Assembly (NCBI RefSeq): GCF_001010355.1
Contig: NZ_JPLA01000008.1
Span: 18,528 to 82,527 of the forward strand
Length of the DNA stretch: 64,000 nucleotides
Origin: Dyella japonica DSM 16301
GTDB lineage: Bacteria > Pseudomonadota > Gammaproteobacteria > Xanthomonadales > Rhodanobacteraceae
Direction of reading: 5' to 3'
Shown here: positions 54,753 to 64,000 of the stretch, in pieces
Layout: every line of letters starts with the position of its first letter
How positions within the stretch are numbered: position 1 is the first letter of the stretch
Notes under the pieces: generated by a model
Seen by the model: the letters and a program-made list of their open reading frames with translations, nothing else
What the model was told of the DNA's origin: nothing
The model's database searches: none
Program-made: the position numbers and the translations under genes

Positions 54753-55700
54753 CTATTGTTCGCCGAGGAACAGACGCAACGCATCTTCGGCAAGATTCCG
54801 CGTCTCAGCACGCTCCGGATCGAGCATCCGCGCATCGAGCACACTGCGTAGCCAGGTGATCTGCCGCTTGGCCAGCTGGCGTGTCGCGAACACGCCGCGG
54901 TCACGAAATTCCGCTTCGCTGGTTTGGCCGTCCAGATAATCCCAGGCCTGCCGGTAGCCGACGGCGCGTATGGCCGGGAGGTCGGCGTGCAGGTCGCCAC
55001 GGGCACGCAGGGCGCGGACTTCGTCGAGAAAGCCGTCTCGCAACATCGTGTCGAAACGTTGTGCGATGCGTTCGTGCAAGGGCGCACGGTCCTGCGGCAC
55101 CAGCGCCAGCTTGAGCACGCGCCACGGAAAGCGCTCGCCGCTGCCGCCACGCTGTTGTTCCGACAAGGGGCGACCGGTCAGCTCGATCACCTCCAGCGCG
55201 CGCTGGATGCGCTGGGCGTCGTTGGGCCCGATGCGCTCGGCGGCCGAGGGATCGAGCTGCTGCAGACGCGCATGCAGCGCCGGCCATCCATCCAACGCCG
55301 CTTGCGCCGCAAGGCGCTCGCGCACACTCGGGTCGGCTTCGGGCAACTGCGAAAGGCCTTGCTGGAGCGCGCGGAAATAGAGCCCCGTACCACCAACCAG
55401 CAGCGGCACCCTGCCCTGCGCCGTGATGTCCTGCATGGCAGCCACGGCATCGCCGCGGAAATCCGCCGCCGAGTAAGGCTCGGCCGGATCGCGGATATCG
55501 ATCAGTCGATGCGGATAGCGCGCCAGCGTCGGCGCATCCGGTTTGGCCGCGCCGATATTGAGGCCGCGATAGACCAGGGCGGAATCGACGCTGACCAGAT
55601 CGAGCGGGAATTGATCGCTCAGGGCGCACGCGAGCGCGGTCTTGCCCGACGCGGTCGGGCCCATCAGGAATACGGCCAGGGGGCGCTGATCGATCGGCAT
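54753..55700 (-). CDS. miaA: tRNA dimethylallyltransferase MiaA
   Basis: MiaA adds a dimethylallyl group to A37 of tRNAs reading UNN codons. The 315-residue protein has the P-loop [11 protein letters not shown] (about residues 14-24) and '[19 protein letters not shown]', with the catalytic Asp. '[12 protein letters not shown]' and '[20 protein letters not shown]' are also present. The usual motif reads D-S-x-Q/M-V-Y-R; here the position is Leu. It is the first gene of the miaA-hfq-hflX region. Confidence 0.97.
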   Translation of the reverse strand: MPIDQRPLAVFLMGPTASGKTALACALSDQFPLDLVSVDSALVYRGLNIGAAKPDAPTLARYPHRLIDIRDPAEPYSAADFRGDAVAAMQDITAQGRVPLLVGGTGLYFRALQQGLSQLPEADPSVRERLAAQAALDGWPALHARLQQLDPSAAERIGPNDAQRIQRALEVIELTGRPLSEQQRGGSGERFPWRVLKLALVPQDRAPLHERIAQRFDTMLRDGFLDEVRALRARGDLHADLPAIRAVGYRQAWDYLDGQTSEAEFRDRGVFATRQLAKRQITWLRSVLDARMLDPERAETRNLAEDALRLFLGEQ

Positions 55701-55735
55701 CAGGCCATTCTAGCGGCGAAGCCGACAACCCTCAC

Positions 55736-55805
55736 TGTAGGAGCGCACCCTGTGCGCGAACACCGCCTGCTGCGCAGGCGGTCGCGCACAGGGTGCGCTC
55801 CTACA
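55736..55805. repeat. Inverted-repeat (REP-like) element, copy 6
   Basis: Arms 55736-55759 and 55782-55805 match the unit in its GTAGG form on both sides. The spacer is itself a small hairpin (CCGCCTG/CAGGCGG), so the whole element can fold into one continuous stem. Confidence 0.95.
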
Positions 55806-55817
55806 AGAGATGCGCGC

Positions 55818-56570
55818 CTAGCTGTAGAACTCCACCTTGCCGCCCACCAGCTGATACATCGAACCGACGATCTTGATCTTGCCGTCCTTCTCCAGGCCAG
55901 CCAGCACCTCGCTGCGCCGACGAATGTCCGCCACCGTCTGGCGCACATTGGTCGCGGCCACAGCATCGACGTAAGCGTCGTTCTTGCTCGAATGCTCGCC
56001 ATTGAACTGGGTGGCCGCGACGGCCGGCTTGATCTTGTCGAGCAGGCCGGTGAGGTTGCCGAGCTTGGCGTTGTCGATGGCGCCCTTGATGGCGCCGCAG
56101 GCGGTGTGCCCCATCACCAGCACAAGCTTGGCTCCCGCGACGGCGCAGGCAAACTCCATGCTGCCCAACATGTCGTCGTTGGCGATATTGCCGGCCACAC
56201 GCGCATTGAACGTATCGCCGATGCCTGCGTCGAGGATGATTTCGGCGGGTGCGCGCGAGTCGATGCAGCTGAGGATCACCGCGGCGGGGTATTGCCCGCT
56301 GGCGCTGGCCCGCTTCTGGGCCAGATAGTCATGGCCCTGCATCTTGCCTGCGCGGAATCGCTCGTTGCCCTCCTTGAGCATGGCGATGACCTGATCCGGC
56401 GTCATCGCATCGCGCTGCTCCTTGGTCAAAGCAGCAGCCTGTGCCAGACCAGGCATGAGCCAGGGCACGCCACCCACCGCGACAAATGCGGCGGCGCCCA
56501 TGGCAGATTTCAACAGCGAGCGGCGTGCGGGGTCCGTCGCGCCGGCGCAACAAGCATCGTCATGCTGCAT
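55818..56570 (-). CDS. Secreted (Tat-type) beta-carbonic anhydrase
   Basis: The 250-residue precursor starts with a Tat-like signal (ARRSLLKSAMGAAAFVAVGG, ending near AQAAAL), so it probably folds with zinc before export. The beta-class zinc and active-site motifs are SCIDSR and GHTACGAIKG. It would interconvert CO2 and bicarbonate in the periplasm, complementing the cytoplasmic enzyme at 3282-3965. It is monocistronic and flanked by two REP-like copies. Confidence 0.93.
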   Translation of the reverse strand: MQHDDACCAGATDPARRSLLKSAMGAAAFVAVGGVPWLMPGLAQAAALTKEQRDAMTPDQVIAMLKEGNERFRAGKMQGHDYLAQKRASASGQYPAAVILSCIDSRAPAEIILDAGIGDTFNARVAGNIANDDMLGSMEFACAVAGAKLVLVMGHTACGAIKGAIDNAKLGNLTGLLDKIKPAVAATQFNGEHSSKNDAYVDAVAATNVRQTVADIRRRSEVLAGLEKDGKIKIVGSMYQLVGGKVEFYS

Positions 56571-56650
56571 AACGTCCCCTCCCTAAAGGAAGGAACTACT
56601 GCACGCCCGGGGGGATGAAACCGGTGTGAACCTCACTTCGGCGGGAACCT

Positions 56651-56721
56651 GTGGGAGCGCACCCTGTGCGCGACGGCCGCGCCCTGTCGAGGCGCCAGTC
56701 GCGCACAGGGTGCGCTCCCAC
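56651..56721. repeat. Inverted-repeat (REP-like) element, copy 7
   Basis: Arms 56651-56674 and 56698-56721 match the GGGAGCGCACCCTGTGCGCG unit exactly, with a 23-bp spacer. It lies between the S46 peptidase 3' end and the carbonic anhydrase start. Confidence 0.95.
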
Positions 56722-56751
56722 AGACAGGCGAGGCGATGGGGTCGCCGTGGC

Positions 56752-58914
56752 TCAGCGCCCCGGCACACCCATCTCCTTCAACAACTGCGGCGCCGGATAC
56801 ACCTTGTCCATCAGCCAGCGCATATAGCGCAGGTCGACGTGGATGGCGCGCTTGTAGCGTGGGTCGAACATCCAGCTCGCGCTCACCGCTTCCCAGTTGC
56901 TATCGAAGTTGAGGCCCACCAGCTCGCCCTTGGCGTTCAACACGGGCGAACCCGAGTTGCCGCCGGTGGTGTCCAGGTTGCTCAGGAAGTCGACCGGCAT
57001 GGCCTTGGTCCTGGCATCCGCGTAGCCCTCGTACTCGCCCTTGGCGATGGCGTCGAGCAAGGGTTTGGGCGCATCGAACGGCGCCGCGCCGGTGTTTTTC
57101 TCCACGATGCCGCCGGTCGTCGTCTGCGGCTCATAGGAAACGGCATCGCGCGCCTTCAGCGGCGTGACCTTCCCGTAGCTCACGCGCAACGTGCTGTTGG
57201 CATCGGGGTAGACGGCGCGCCCCTGCTTTTCGCGATAGGCAATCAGCGAGTCCATATAGGCGGGACGAAGACGCAGCAGGTCGCCTTCGCGCGATTTGCG
57301 CTCGTTCTCCACACGCAGCAAGGCAGGCTGCAGTTGTGCGGCAAGCTTCAGCAGCGCGTCTTCGGACTTGCCCACTGTCGTCGGCTCCGCCGTCAGCCAG
57401 GCCAGCCGCTTGGCTTCCTCGCCAAGCTGCGTGGCCGCGTAGACCTGATCGAGCTTGTGCGACAAGGCGTCGGGTGTGCGTCCGAACACTGCGTCCCATT
57501 CCGGCAGGCGTTGTGCGTCGGGCAAGGCCTGATAGCGCGTCAGCAGGGCCGTCAACAGTCGCTTCTCGACCACCGGATCGTAGCGGCGCTGCACCTGTCG
57601 CAGCGTGCCGGCGATCAGTTCCTCGTCGCGCTGCTGGTAACCCGCCTCGCGTTGGGCATCCGCCTGGCCGCGCTCGTAAGCGAGTCGCTGCAGGATGAGG
57701 GCCGAACGCAGCAACTGCGTTTGCGTCTGCATCATGCCCAACAGCAGATCGCGTTCGCGCATCGCGTTGGCGGTGGCAATCAGGCGATTGACCTCGTCGA
57801 TCTGCGGACGCAGCGTACCGGCCTGCGGCTGCGCCGCCAGCCACGCCATCATCGCGTCCTCGTCCGTGCGGCGGATGCTCACCGCATCGCTGCGCTTGAG
57901 GCCATCCAACTCGCCTTCATAGCGTTTGATGTTGTTCTTCAGCGATTGCAGTTGCGAGGCATAGCGGATGGCGGCCGGACGATCATCGCGACCGGCTTCC
58001 TCGATCACATGCTGCAACTGCTGCATCACGGCCACCGTGGTGGGCAATCGCCACTGCACCTGATCGGCAAACTCTGCCGCCGTGCGATGGCGATAGGTGG
58101 TACCGGGATAACCCGCCAGCATCACGAAGTCCCCGTCGCGCACGCCATCGCGTGCCACCTGCAGGTGCGCAGGCGGGTGATAAGGGACGTTGTCCTTGGC
58201 GTAGTCCGCCGGCTTGCCATCGGGGCTCACGTAAGCACGCAACAAGGTGAAGTCGCCCGCATGGCGCGGCCACACGAAGTTGTCCACTTCGTCGCCGTAG
58301 TTGCCGATGGCGCGCGGCGGCGCGTAGACCAGCCGCAGGTCGCGCAGCTCGAGCTGCTTGACCAGGTAGAAGTCGCGGCCATAGAACATATTGACCACGC
58401 TGCAGCGCACGCCCGCTTCGCGCTCGCAGTCGGCCACCAGGGTTTTGCTGATGGCATCGATCGCATCGAAGTAGGCACGCCCGGTCTTGCCCTTCGCCGC
58501 CGCCAGCACCTGGTCGCTGACCTTGTCGAAGCCGGTGGTCACGCGCAGGCGGAAATCCGGATTGGCCGGCAGCTCTTCCGCGCGCTCGTGCGAGACGAAA
58601 CCGTTCTGGATCAGATCGCGCTGCGCATTGCTGTTGTACTGGATCACGCCGAATGCGACGTGGTGGTTGGTCAACACCAGCCCATCGTCGCTGATGAAGG
58701 AACCGGTGGCGCCACCCACCTTCACCACCGCGCTCAGCGGCGCCTTGGTCAGGTCGGCGAGATCGGCCGGGTTGCCCTGGAAGCCCGCCGCATGCAGCTG
58801 CTTGCCGATGGAAGGCAGCTGCGAGGGCATCCACATGCCTTCGTCAGCGTGGGTAGGAATGGCCATCATCAAGCCCCATGTTGCCGCCAGCAGCGTGAAT
58901 GTCCGTCGTTTCAT
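56752..58914 (-). CDS. S46-family dipeptidyl-peptidase (DPP7/DPP11-like)
   Basis: S46 enzymes release dipeptides from peptide N termini in the periplasm or outside the cell. The 720-residue precursor has a signal peptide (MKRRTFTLLAATWGLMMAIPTHA) followed by 'DEGMWMPSQLP', typical of S46. The catalytic His is in 'TNHHVAFG' (about residue 85), and the nucleophile Ser in 'TGGNSGSPVLNAKGELVG' near residue 655. The residue 18 positions after that Ser, which sets DPP7/DPP11 specificity, is Ser ('NFDSNWE') rather than Gly or Arg. ATG 58914 gives a proper signal peptide. Confidence 0.94.
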   Translation of the reverse strand: MKRRTFTLLAATWGLMMAIPTHADEGMWMPSQLPSIGKQLHAAGFQGNPADLADLTKAPLSAVVKVGGATGSFISDDGLVLTNHHVAFGVIQYNSNAQRDLIQNGFVSHERAEELPANPDFRLRVTTGFDKVSDQVLAAAKGKTGRAYFDAIDAISKTLVADCEREAGVRCSVVNMFYGRDFYLVKQLELRDLRLVYAPPRAIGNYGDEVDNFVWPRHAGDFTLLRAYVSPDGKPADYAKDNVPYHPPAHLQVARDGVRDGDFVMLAGYPGTTYRHRTAAEFADQVQWRLPTTVAVMQQLQHVIEEAGRDDRPAAIRYASQLQSLKNNIKRYEGELDGLKRSDAVSIRRTDEDAMMAWLAAQPQAGTLRPQIDEVNRLIATANAMRERDLLLGMMQTQTQLLRSALILQRLAYERGQADAQREAGYQQRDEELIAGTLRQVQRRYDPVVEKRLLTALLTRYQALPDAQRLPEWDAVFGRTPDALSHKLDQVYAATQLGEEAKRLAWLTAEPTTVGKSEDALLKLAAQLQPALLRVENERKSREGDLLRLRPAYMDSLIAYREKQGRAVYPDANSTLRVSYGKVTPLKARDAVSYEPQTTTGGIVEKNTGAAPFDAPKPLLDAIAKGEYEGYADARTKAMPVDFLSNLDTTGGNSGSPVLNAKGELVGLNFDSNWEAVSASWMFDPRYKRAIHVDLRYMRWLMDKVYPAPQLLKEMGVPGR

Positions 58915-59017
58915 GCCTGTTTCCGACCCGGGTTGTCGCAAAAAATTGCGACCATAATCCCTGGCCGGTCCGGGGGCAACGCTGCACTGCACGAAGCCGG
59001 CGCCCTGCCCAGGCTTC

Positions 59018-59023
59018 TATAAT
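59018..59023 (+). promoter_or_regulatory. -10 box of the tdh promoter
   Basis: A perfect TATAAT lies about 34 bp before the tdh start codon. No clear -35 is visible. Confidence 0.55.
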
Positions 59024-59056
59024 GTCCGTTTTCCCGCCCTTCCCCACGGAAATCCC

Positions 59057-60091
59057 ATGCCTCAGATGATGAAAGCCCTGGTCAAGCGCAACCCCGAACA
59101 GGGCATCTGGATGGAAGAAGTGCCTGTTCCCGAGGTCGGCCCCAACGAGGTGCTGATCAAGCTGGAAAAGACCGCGATCTGCGGCACCGACCTGCACATC
59201 TACAAGTGGGACGAGTGGTCCCAGCGCACCATCAAGCCCGGCCTCACCATCGGTCATGAATTCGTCGGCCGCATCGTGGAGATCGGCCCGGGCGTGACCG
59301 GCTACAAGATCGGCGACCGCGTGTCGGCCGAGGGCCACATCGTGTGCGGCCATTGCCGCAACTGCCGCGCGGGCCGCCAGCACCTGTGCCCGAACACCGT
59401 GGGCATCGGCGTGAACCGCAATGGCGCGTTCGCCGAATACATGACCATGCCGGCCTCGAACCTGTGGCCGATCCCGGACCAGATCCCGTCCGAACTGGCC
59501 GCCTTCTTCGACCCCTACGGCAACGCCGCGCATTGCGCGCTGGAGTTCGACCTGATCGGCGAAGACGTGCTGATCACCGGCGCCGGCCCGATCGGCATCA
59601 TCGCCGCGGGCATCGCCAAGCACGTGGGCGCCCGTAACGTGGTCGTCACCGACGTGAACGACTACCGCCTGAAGCTGGCGGCGGACATGGGCGCCACCCG
59701 CGTGGTGAACGTGGCCAACCAGTCGCTGAAGGACGTGATGAAGGACCTGCACATGGAAGGCTTCGACGTGGGCCTGGAAATGAGCGGCAACCCGCGCGCC
59801 TTCAACGACATGCTCGATTGCATGTACCACGGCGGCAAGATCGCCCTGCTCGGCATCCTGCCCAAGGGCGCCGGCATCGACTGGGACAAGGTGATCTTCA
59901 AGGGCCTCACCATGCAGGGCATCTACGGCCGTCGCATGTACGAGACCTGGTACAAGATGACCCAGATGGTGCTCACCGGCTTCCCGCTGCAGAAAGTCCT
60001 GACGCACCAGATTCACATCGACGATTTCCAGAAGGGCTTCGATCTGATGGAAGCCGGCAAGTGCGGCAAGGTCGTCTGTTCCTGGAGCTGA
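59057..60091 (+). CDS. tdh: L-threonine 3-dehydrogenase
   Basis: Tdh oxidises L-threonine to 2-amino-3-ketobutyrate with NAD+, which Kbl then cleaves to glycine and acetyl-CoA; glycine would feed GcvP, also in this window. The 344-residue zinc-dependent MDR protein has '[13 protein letters not shown]' (catalytic Zn Cys, about residue 42) and 'GHEFVG'. The structural zinc site [15 protein letters not shown] and the nucleotide loop '[11 protein letters not shown]' are also present. It is divergent from the S46 peptidase gene. The usual partner kbl is not visible. Confidence 0.97.
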   Translation: MPQMMKALVKRNPEQGIWMEEVPVPEVGPNEVLIKLEKTAICGTDLHIYKWDEWSQRTIKPGLTIGHEFVGRIVEIGPGVTGYKIGDRVSAEGHIVCGHCRNCRAGRQHLCPNTVGIGVNRNGAFAEYMTMPASNLWPIPDQIPSELAAFFDPYGNAAHCALEFDLIGEDVLITGAGPIGIIAAGIAKHVGARNVVVTDVNDYRLKLAADMGATRVVNVANQSLKDVMKDLHMEGFDVGLEMSGNPRAFNDMLDCMYHGGKIALLGILPKGAGIDWDKVIFKGLTMQGIYGRRMYETWYKMTQMVLTGFPLQKVLTHQIHIDDFQKGFDLMEAGKCGKVVCSWS

Positions 60092-60141
60092 GCGAACCCT
60101 GTCACACCTCGGAATTTCCTGCGGGAATTCCAACCTGAAAG

Positions 60142-60179
60142 GTCGGCCGCCCTAGTACACTTCGGTCAAGGCGGCCGAC
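60142..60179 (+). terminator. Hairpin after tdh
   Basis: GTCGGCCGCC (60142-60151) pairs perfectly with GGCGGCCGAC (60170-60179), followed by TAAT only. A smaller dyad, GGAATT/GAATTCC, lies about 20 bp before it. It probably terminates tdh or isolates the next gene. Confidence 0.6.
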
Positions 60180-60258
60180 TAATCGCTGGGATTGTGAAGG
60201 TACCCGGCCCAAGGGCTTCGGTACGGTCGGCGCGCGATGGCACGGGAGCATCGTCCGC

Positions 60259-63200
60259 ATGGCTGATCTATTCAGCAATCGTCACTTGGCCGCGGGACGC
60301 GACCGCGCCATCGCCGTCTACCAATCGCATCGCACGCGCAAGATCGCTCTGATCGTTGCGATCGTGGTGATTGTGTTCGGCATCCTCGGCTTTCTTGCCG
60401 CGCCATCGATCATCCGCAGTCAGATCGAGAAACGCGCCAGCGCCGCGCTGCAACGCCCGGTCACGCTGGGCGCCGTGCATCTGAACCCGTATACCTTGCG
60501 GCTGCAGCTGGACCAGCTGCATATCGCCGACAGCGACGGCAAGTCAGCCTTCGTCGATGTGGACCAGGCCGTGATCAATGCATCGTGGGCCTCGGTCTTC
60601 CGCATGGCACCGGTGCTGGATCAGCTGACCGTGCAGCATCCGCGCATCCGCATCGTGCGCACGGGCGACCAGCGCTTCAATTTCAGCGACATCATCGATC
60701 GCTTCAACGCCACGCCTTCCGACCCGAAGGCGGCGCCGACCCGCTTTGCACTTTCCAATATCACGGTGCACGCGGGCGATATCCAGTTCGCCGATGAGGC
60801 GATGAAGGCCAACCATCACGTCGAACAGCTGGAGCTGGGCATTCCGTTCATCGCCAACCTGCCCAGCGATACCGACGTGTTCGTGCAGCCACTGCTATCG
60901 ATGAGCGTGGACGGCAGCCCGCTGCGTGTCGAAGGCCACACCAAGCCGTTTGCCGACAGTCGCGATTCCACCATCAATTTCCGCCTGGATCGTCTCGATC
61001 TGGCGCGCTACATCGGTTATGCGCCCACCACCCTGCCGGTGGCCATTCCCAAGGGCCTGCTCAGCGGCGATCTGGTGCTGCATTTCGTGCAGGCCAAGCC
61101 CACGCCGCAGCTGCAGCTCACCGGCAAGCTGCAGATCGATGACTTCGTGCTCAACAGCAGCAACGGCCAGGCGATCCTCAGCCTGGGCAAGGGCACGGCC
61201 GATCTCAACGACGTGCAGCCGCTGACATCGCGTTATGTGTTGGGCGCGCTCGTGCTCGACCGCGCACAGCTCTACTACACCGCCGCTGCCGGCGGCCACA
61301 GCAATTTCGACACGCTCACGGCGCCGCCGGCCAAAGCCGATGCGGACAAAAAGGCCGAGCCTACCGATCTGCGCATCGCCTCGATGACGCTCACCAACAG
61401 CGCCATCCATTACATCGACGCTGCCGGCAGCAAGATCGACCTGGGCAATCTGCGCGGCAGCATGCAGGGCCTGAGTCTGCAGGCGGCGCCCGTGGCGAAG
61501 CTCGATGTGACGGCGCAGTTCTTCGGCGGCGAGCTCGGCATGAAAGGCACGGTGGATCTGGCCAAGAACAAGCTGGTCGCCGCGTTGAACCTCAAGCAGA
61601 TCGACATGGCGCCGCTGCAGGCTGCCACCTATCAAGGCATCAACGCACGATTGACCAAGGGCAAGCTCGATGCCAACGGCCAGCTGCAAGTGGACTGGGG
61701 CACGCCGTTCAACGTCCATCTCGCCGACGCGCATGCCACGGTGACCGACTTTGCGATGGAGCCGCAATTCAAGGGACATGGCTCGCCCGTGTCCTGGAAC
61801 ACGATGGAAGCGGAGATCATCCAGGTCGACCTCGCCACGCAGACTGCGCAGTTGGGCACGGTGAAGGCCACTGGCCTCGGCCTGGACGTGCAGCGCGACA
61901 GCAAGAAGTACATCAGCCTGGTCGATCTGTTCGCCGCCAAGGACGCGCCGAAGAAGCCCGTCGCAGCCAGCGGTCCGCCGTGGCACTGGAGCGTGGCGCA
62001 TCTGGCCTTCGACAACGCCGCCGTTGCCTTCACCGATATGGCAGCCGGCGACAAGCCGGTGAAGATCAAGATCGACGCCGTCAGCGGCTCGATGGACAAC
62101 CTCAGCGACAAGCTCAACGAACCGCGCGAGATGAAGTTGGCGGGCACGGTGGGCAAAGGCAGCTTCACCGCCAACGGCAAGATGCAGCCGCTGCCGACCA
62201 TGGCCGACCTGCAGATCGACACCAAGCGGCTCGATATCACCGACTTCCAGCCGTACATCAGCGTGCCGTTGAACGTGGTGATCTCCACCGCGCGCGTCAC
62301 CAGCAACGGCAAACTGCATTACGACGGACGGACAACGGAGCCGAAGTTCACCTTCAAGGGCAACGCGGCGCTGGAACAGGTGCGCATCCAGGACAAGCTC
62401 ACCGGTGATGATTTCCTGCGCTGGCGCACGATGAGCAGCTCGAACCTGGATGTGGCCTATGGCTCGGGTGCACCGCGCCTGCACATGGGCACACTCGTGC
62501 TCAGCTCTTTTTACGCGCGCATGATCGTCAATGCGAACGGCACCTTGAACCTCTCCGAAGTGATCGCCAACCCCGAAGCCGCGCCGGTGTCGGTGACACG
62601 CGCAGCCAACGAGCAGCCTTCCGGCGCGGCCGTGCCGCCCACCCCGGCACCTGCGGCTACTGCACCGGCACCTGCCACCGCAACCGCCGCGGCGACGTCC
62701 AAGACCACCAAGGGCACCACCACCACGGCCATCGTGCCTGCAGCCAATGCGCCAGCGACACCGCCTGCGGACGTGCGCATCGGCGGCATCACCCTGGTCA
62801 ACGGCCAGCTCAACTACACCGACAACTTCATCAAGCCCAACTACACGGCCAACCTGACCAAGGTGACCGGCAAGATCGGCACCATTGCCACCACGCCGGG
62901 TGATCCGCCGGCCGAAGTGTCGGTGCAGGCAGCGCTCAACGACAACTCGCCGGTCGATATCGACGGCACCATCAATCCGCTGCAGCCGGTGGCCTTCCTC
63001 GACATCAAGGGCAAGGCCAACGAAGTCGAGCTGACCGGGCTCAGCGCCTACTCCACCAAGTACACCGGCTATCCCATCACAGCGGGCAAGCTGACGATGG
63101 ACGTCCATTACACGCTGGACCAGCGCAAGCTCAATGCCGACAACCACATCTTCATCACCCAGCTGACTTTCGGCGAACGCGATGAAAGCCCGGGCATCAA

Positions 63201-63978
63201 GCACATGCCGGTCAAGCTCGCGGTGGCCCTGCTCAAGGACACGCAGGGCAATATCGACGTGGACGTGCCGGTATCGGGCTCACTCGACGATCCGCAGTTC
63301 AGCATGGGCGGCCTGATCTGGCGCGCCATCGGCAACCTGATCGCCAAGGCCGCCACGGCGCCGTTCCGTCTGCTCGGCGCAGCCTTCGGCGGCGGCAGCC
63401 ATGAGGACCTGGGCTACGTGGAGTTCGATGCAGGCTCGGCCGTGCTGGACAAGAACGCGCAGGATCGCCTCGGCAAAGTCGTGGCCATGCTCAACCAGAA
63501 GAACACCTTGAACCTGGACCTGATCGGTCGCATCGATCCGTCCAAGGATCAGGACGGCCTGCGCAAGGTGACGGTGGACAATATGGTCCGCCGCGCCAAG
63601 GCGCTGGACCAGGACGGCAAGAACGCCGATACCTCGGACGCCGCACTCGCCTCGGTCAACGTGACGCCCGACGAGTACGAGAAGTACCTCAAGCGTGCCT
63701 ATAAGGACGATGACTTCAAGGGCAAGCCCAAGAACATCATCGGCCTGAAGAAGTCGCTGGAACCGGACGAGATGCGCAGCCTGATGGAAACCAATGTCGC
63801 CGTCGACGATGCCGCCATGCGCGACCTCGCGCAGCGTCGCGCCACGGCGGTGCAGACCTGGTTGAAGGGCAAGATCGACGACAAGCGGGTCTCGATCAAG
63901 GATCCCAAGATGGATACCAAGGATATTGACGACAAGGGCAAGACCACGCGGGTGGAATTCGGCTTGCATCAAGGGTGA
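60259..63978 (+). CDS. DUF748 (AsmA-like) large envelope protein
   Basis: The 1239-residue protein has an N-terminal membrane helix (about residues 29-52, KIALIVAIVVIVFGILGFLAA). A very long repetitive beta-rich periplasmic region follows, of the DUF748/AsmA type. AsmA-like proteins form bridge-like structures thought to move phospholipids to the outer membrane. A low-complexity Ala/Pro/Thr insert lies near residues 785-835. The last ~190 residues, with 'GYVEFDAGSAVLDKNAQDRLGKV' and 'LAQRRATAVQTWL', resemble an OmpA-like domain split by an insertion. GGGAG lies upstream of ATG 60259. Confidence 0.88.
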   Translation: MADLFSNRHLAAGRDRAIAVYQSHRTRKIALIVAIVVIVFGILGFLAAPSIIRSQIEKRASAALQRPVTLGAVHLNPYTLRLQLDQLHIADSDGKSAFVDVDQAVINASWASVFRMAPVLDQLTVQHPRIRIVRTGDQRFNFSDIIDRFNATPSDPKAAPTRFALSNITVHAGDIQFADEAMKANHHVEQLELGIPFIANLPSDTDVFVQPLLSMSVDGSPLRVEGHTKPFADSRDSTINFRLDRLDLARYIGYAPTTLPVAIPKGLLSGDLVLHFVQAKPTPQLQLTGKLQIDDFVLNSSNGQAILSLGKGTADLNDVQPLTSRYVLGALVLDRAQLYYTAAAGGHSNFDTLTAPPAKADADKKAEPTDLRIASMTLTNSAIHYIDAAGSKIDLGNLRGSMQGLSLQAAPVAKLDVTAQFFGGELGMKGTVDLAKNKLVAALNLKQIDMAPLQAATYQGINARLTKGKLDANGQLQVDWGTPFNVHLADAHATVTDFAMEPQFKGHGSPVSWNTMEAEIIQVDLATQTAQLGTVKATGLGLDVQRDSKKYISLVDLFAAKDAPKKPVAASGPPWHWSVAHLAFDNAAVAFTDMAAGDKPVKIKIDAVSGSMDNLSDKLNEPREMKLAGTVGKGSFTANGKMQPLPTMADLQIDTKRLDITDFQPYISVPLNVVISTARVTSNGKLHYDGRTTEPKFTFKGNAALEQVRIQDKLTGDDFLRWRTMSSSNLDVAYGSGAPRLHMGTLVLSSFYARMIVNANGTLNLSEVIANPEAAPVSVTRAANEQPSGAAVPPTPAPAATAPAPATATAAATSKTTKGTTTTAIVPAANAPATPPADVRIGGITLVNGQLNYTDNFIKPNYTANLTKVTGKIGTIATTPGDPPAEVSVQAALNDNSPVDIDGTINPLQPVAFLDIKGKANEVELTGLSAYSTKYTGYPITAGKLTMDVHYTLDQRKLNADNHIFITQLTFGERDESPGIKHMPVKLAVALLKDTQGNIDVDVPVSGSLDDPQFSMGGLIWRAIGNLIAKAATAPFRLLGAAFGGGSHEDLGYVEFDAGSAVLDKNAQDRLGKVVAMLNQKNTLNLDLIGRIDPSKDQDGLRKVTVDNMVRRAKALDQDGKNADTSDAALASVNVTPDEYEKYLKRAYKDDDFKGKPKNIIGLKKSLEPDEMRSLMETNVAVDDAAMRDLAQRRATAVQTWLKGKIDDKRVSIKDPKMDTKDIDDKGKTTRVEFGLHQG

Positions 63979-63987
63979 AGTGCTTTG

Positions 63988-64000
63988 CTCCCTCTCCCCT
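63988..64000. repeat. Start of a CCCTCTCCCC repeat, cut by the window edge
   Basis: GCTCCCTCTCCCC is identical to the start of the hairpin repeat at 11512, but the rest lies outside the window. Confidence 0.6.

Noticed and set aside
60895..63204. A 769-codon minus-strand frame opposite the DUF748 gene
   Set aside because: Low-complexity Gly/Arg/His composition and no start signal; it mirrors the repetitive plus-strand gene.

Overview
The window is a GC-rich chromosomal segment that looks like a gammaproteobacterium of the Xanthomonadales, most plausibly Rhodanobacteraceae (Dyella/Rhodanobacter/Luteibacter-like). This is an inference from gene order (miaA-hfq-hflX-hflK-hflC-DUF2065-purA; rnr-rlmB), protein style, xanthomonad-like TATAAT -10 boxes and many intergenic copies of an inverted repeat built on GGGAGCGCACCCTGTGCGCG. 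No rRNA or phylogenetic marker was available to settle the genus.

Layout. 0-1.7 kb: end of an efflux adaptor and its outer-membrane lipoprotein. 1.7-4.5 kb: a carbonic anhydrase-SulP anion transporter operon and a small secreted protein of unknown role. 4.7-12.3 kb: a DcaP-like porin, RNase T, and a complete phosphate module pstSCAB-phoU with a Pho-box-like site before pstS and a weaker one before the porin. 12.4-16.5 kb: a guanidine-II riboswitch controlling a Gdx/SugE exporter, a small membrane protein, rlmB and rnr. 16.6 kb: tRNA-Leu(CAG) with a strong promoter and a terminator.

16.8-39.3 kb is a molybdenum block: cofactor synthesis (moeA, moaA, moaC, mobA, moaD and a MoaE-MoeB-rhodanese triple fusion), molybdate import (modABC), a second MoeA with a small overlapping partner, an OFA-type formate/oxalate transporter, the soluble NAD-dependent formate dehydrogenase fdsGBA-fdhD-fdsD, a SUOX-fold secreted protein, and periplasmic nitrate reductase napEDABC. 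Together these genes import molybdate, build bis-MGD cofactor, insert it, and use it to oxidise formate and reduce nitrate. An Anr/FNR-like site sits upstream of nap.

39.4-45.8 kb: a VOC protein, a tandem glycine riboswitch driving gcvP, a secreted GH18 chitinase preceded by two identical 12-bp palindromes resembling LacI-family NagR operators, and a DUF4253 protein. 45.9-48.8 kb is an accessory island of about 3 kb inserted at the 3' end of purA. A diverged copy of the last purA codons, stop and terminator is left at its far side. The island holds an orphan HigA-like antitoxin, an unknown ORF with a structured leader, and a lower-GC pair of overlapping genes. The second gene of that pair is a small HEPN-domain protein and the first is an unrecognised helical protein. 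This pair is my best candidate for an undescribed toxin-antitoxin or defence module.

48.8-64 kb returns to core genome: purA, DUF2065, hflC, hflK, hflX, hfq, miaA, a Tat-type periplasmic carbonic anhydrase, an S46 dipeptidyl-peptidase, tdh, and a 1239-residue DUF748/AsmA-like envelope protein. Coordinates and start choices were read by eye, with no alignment or folding software.
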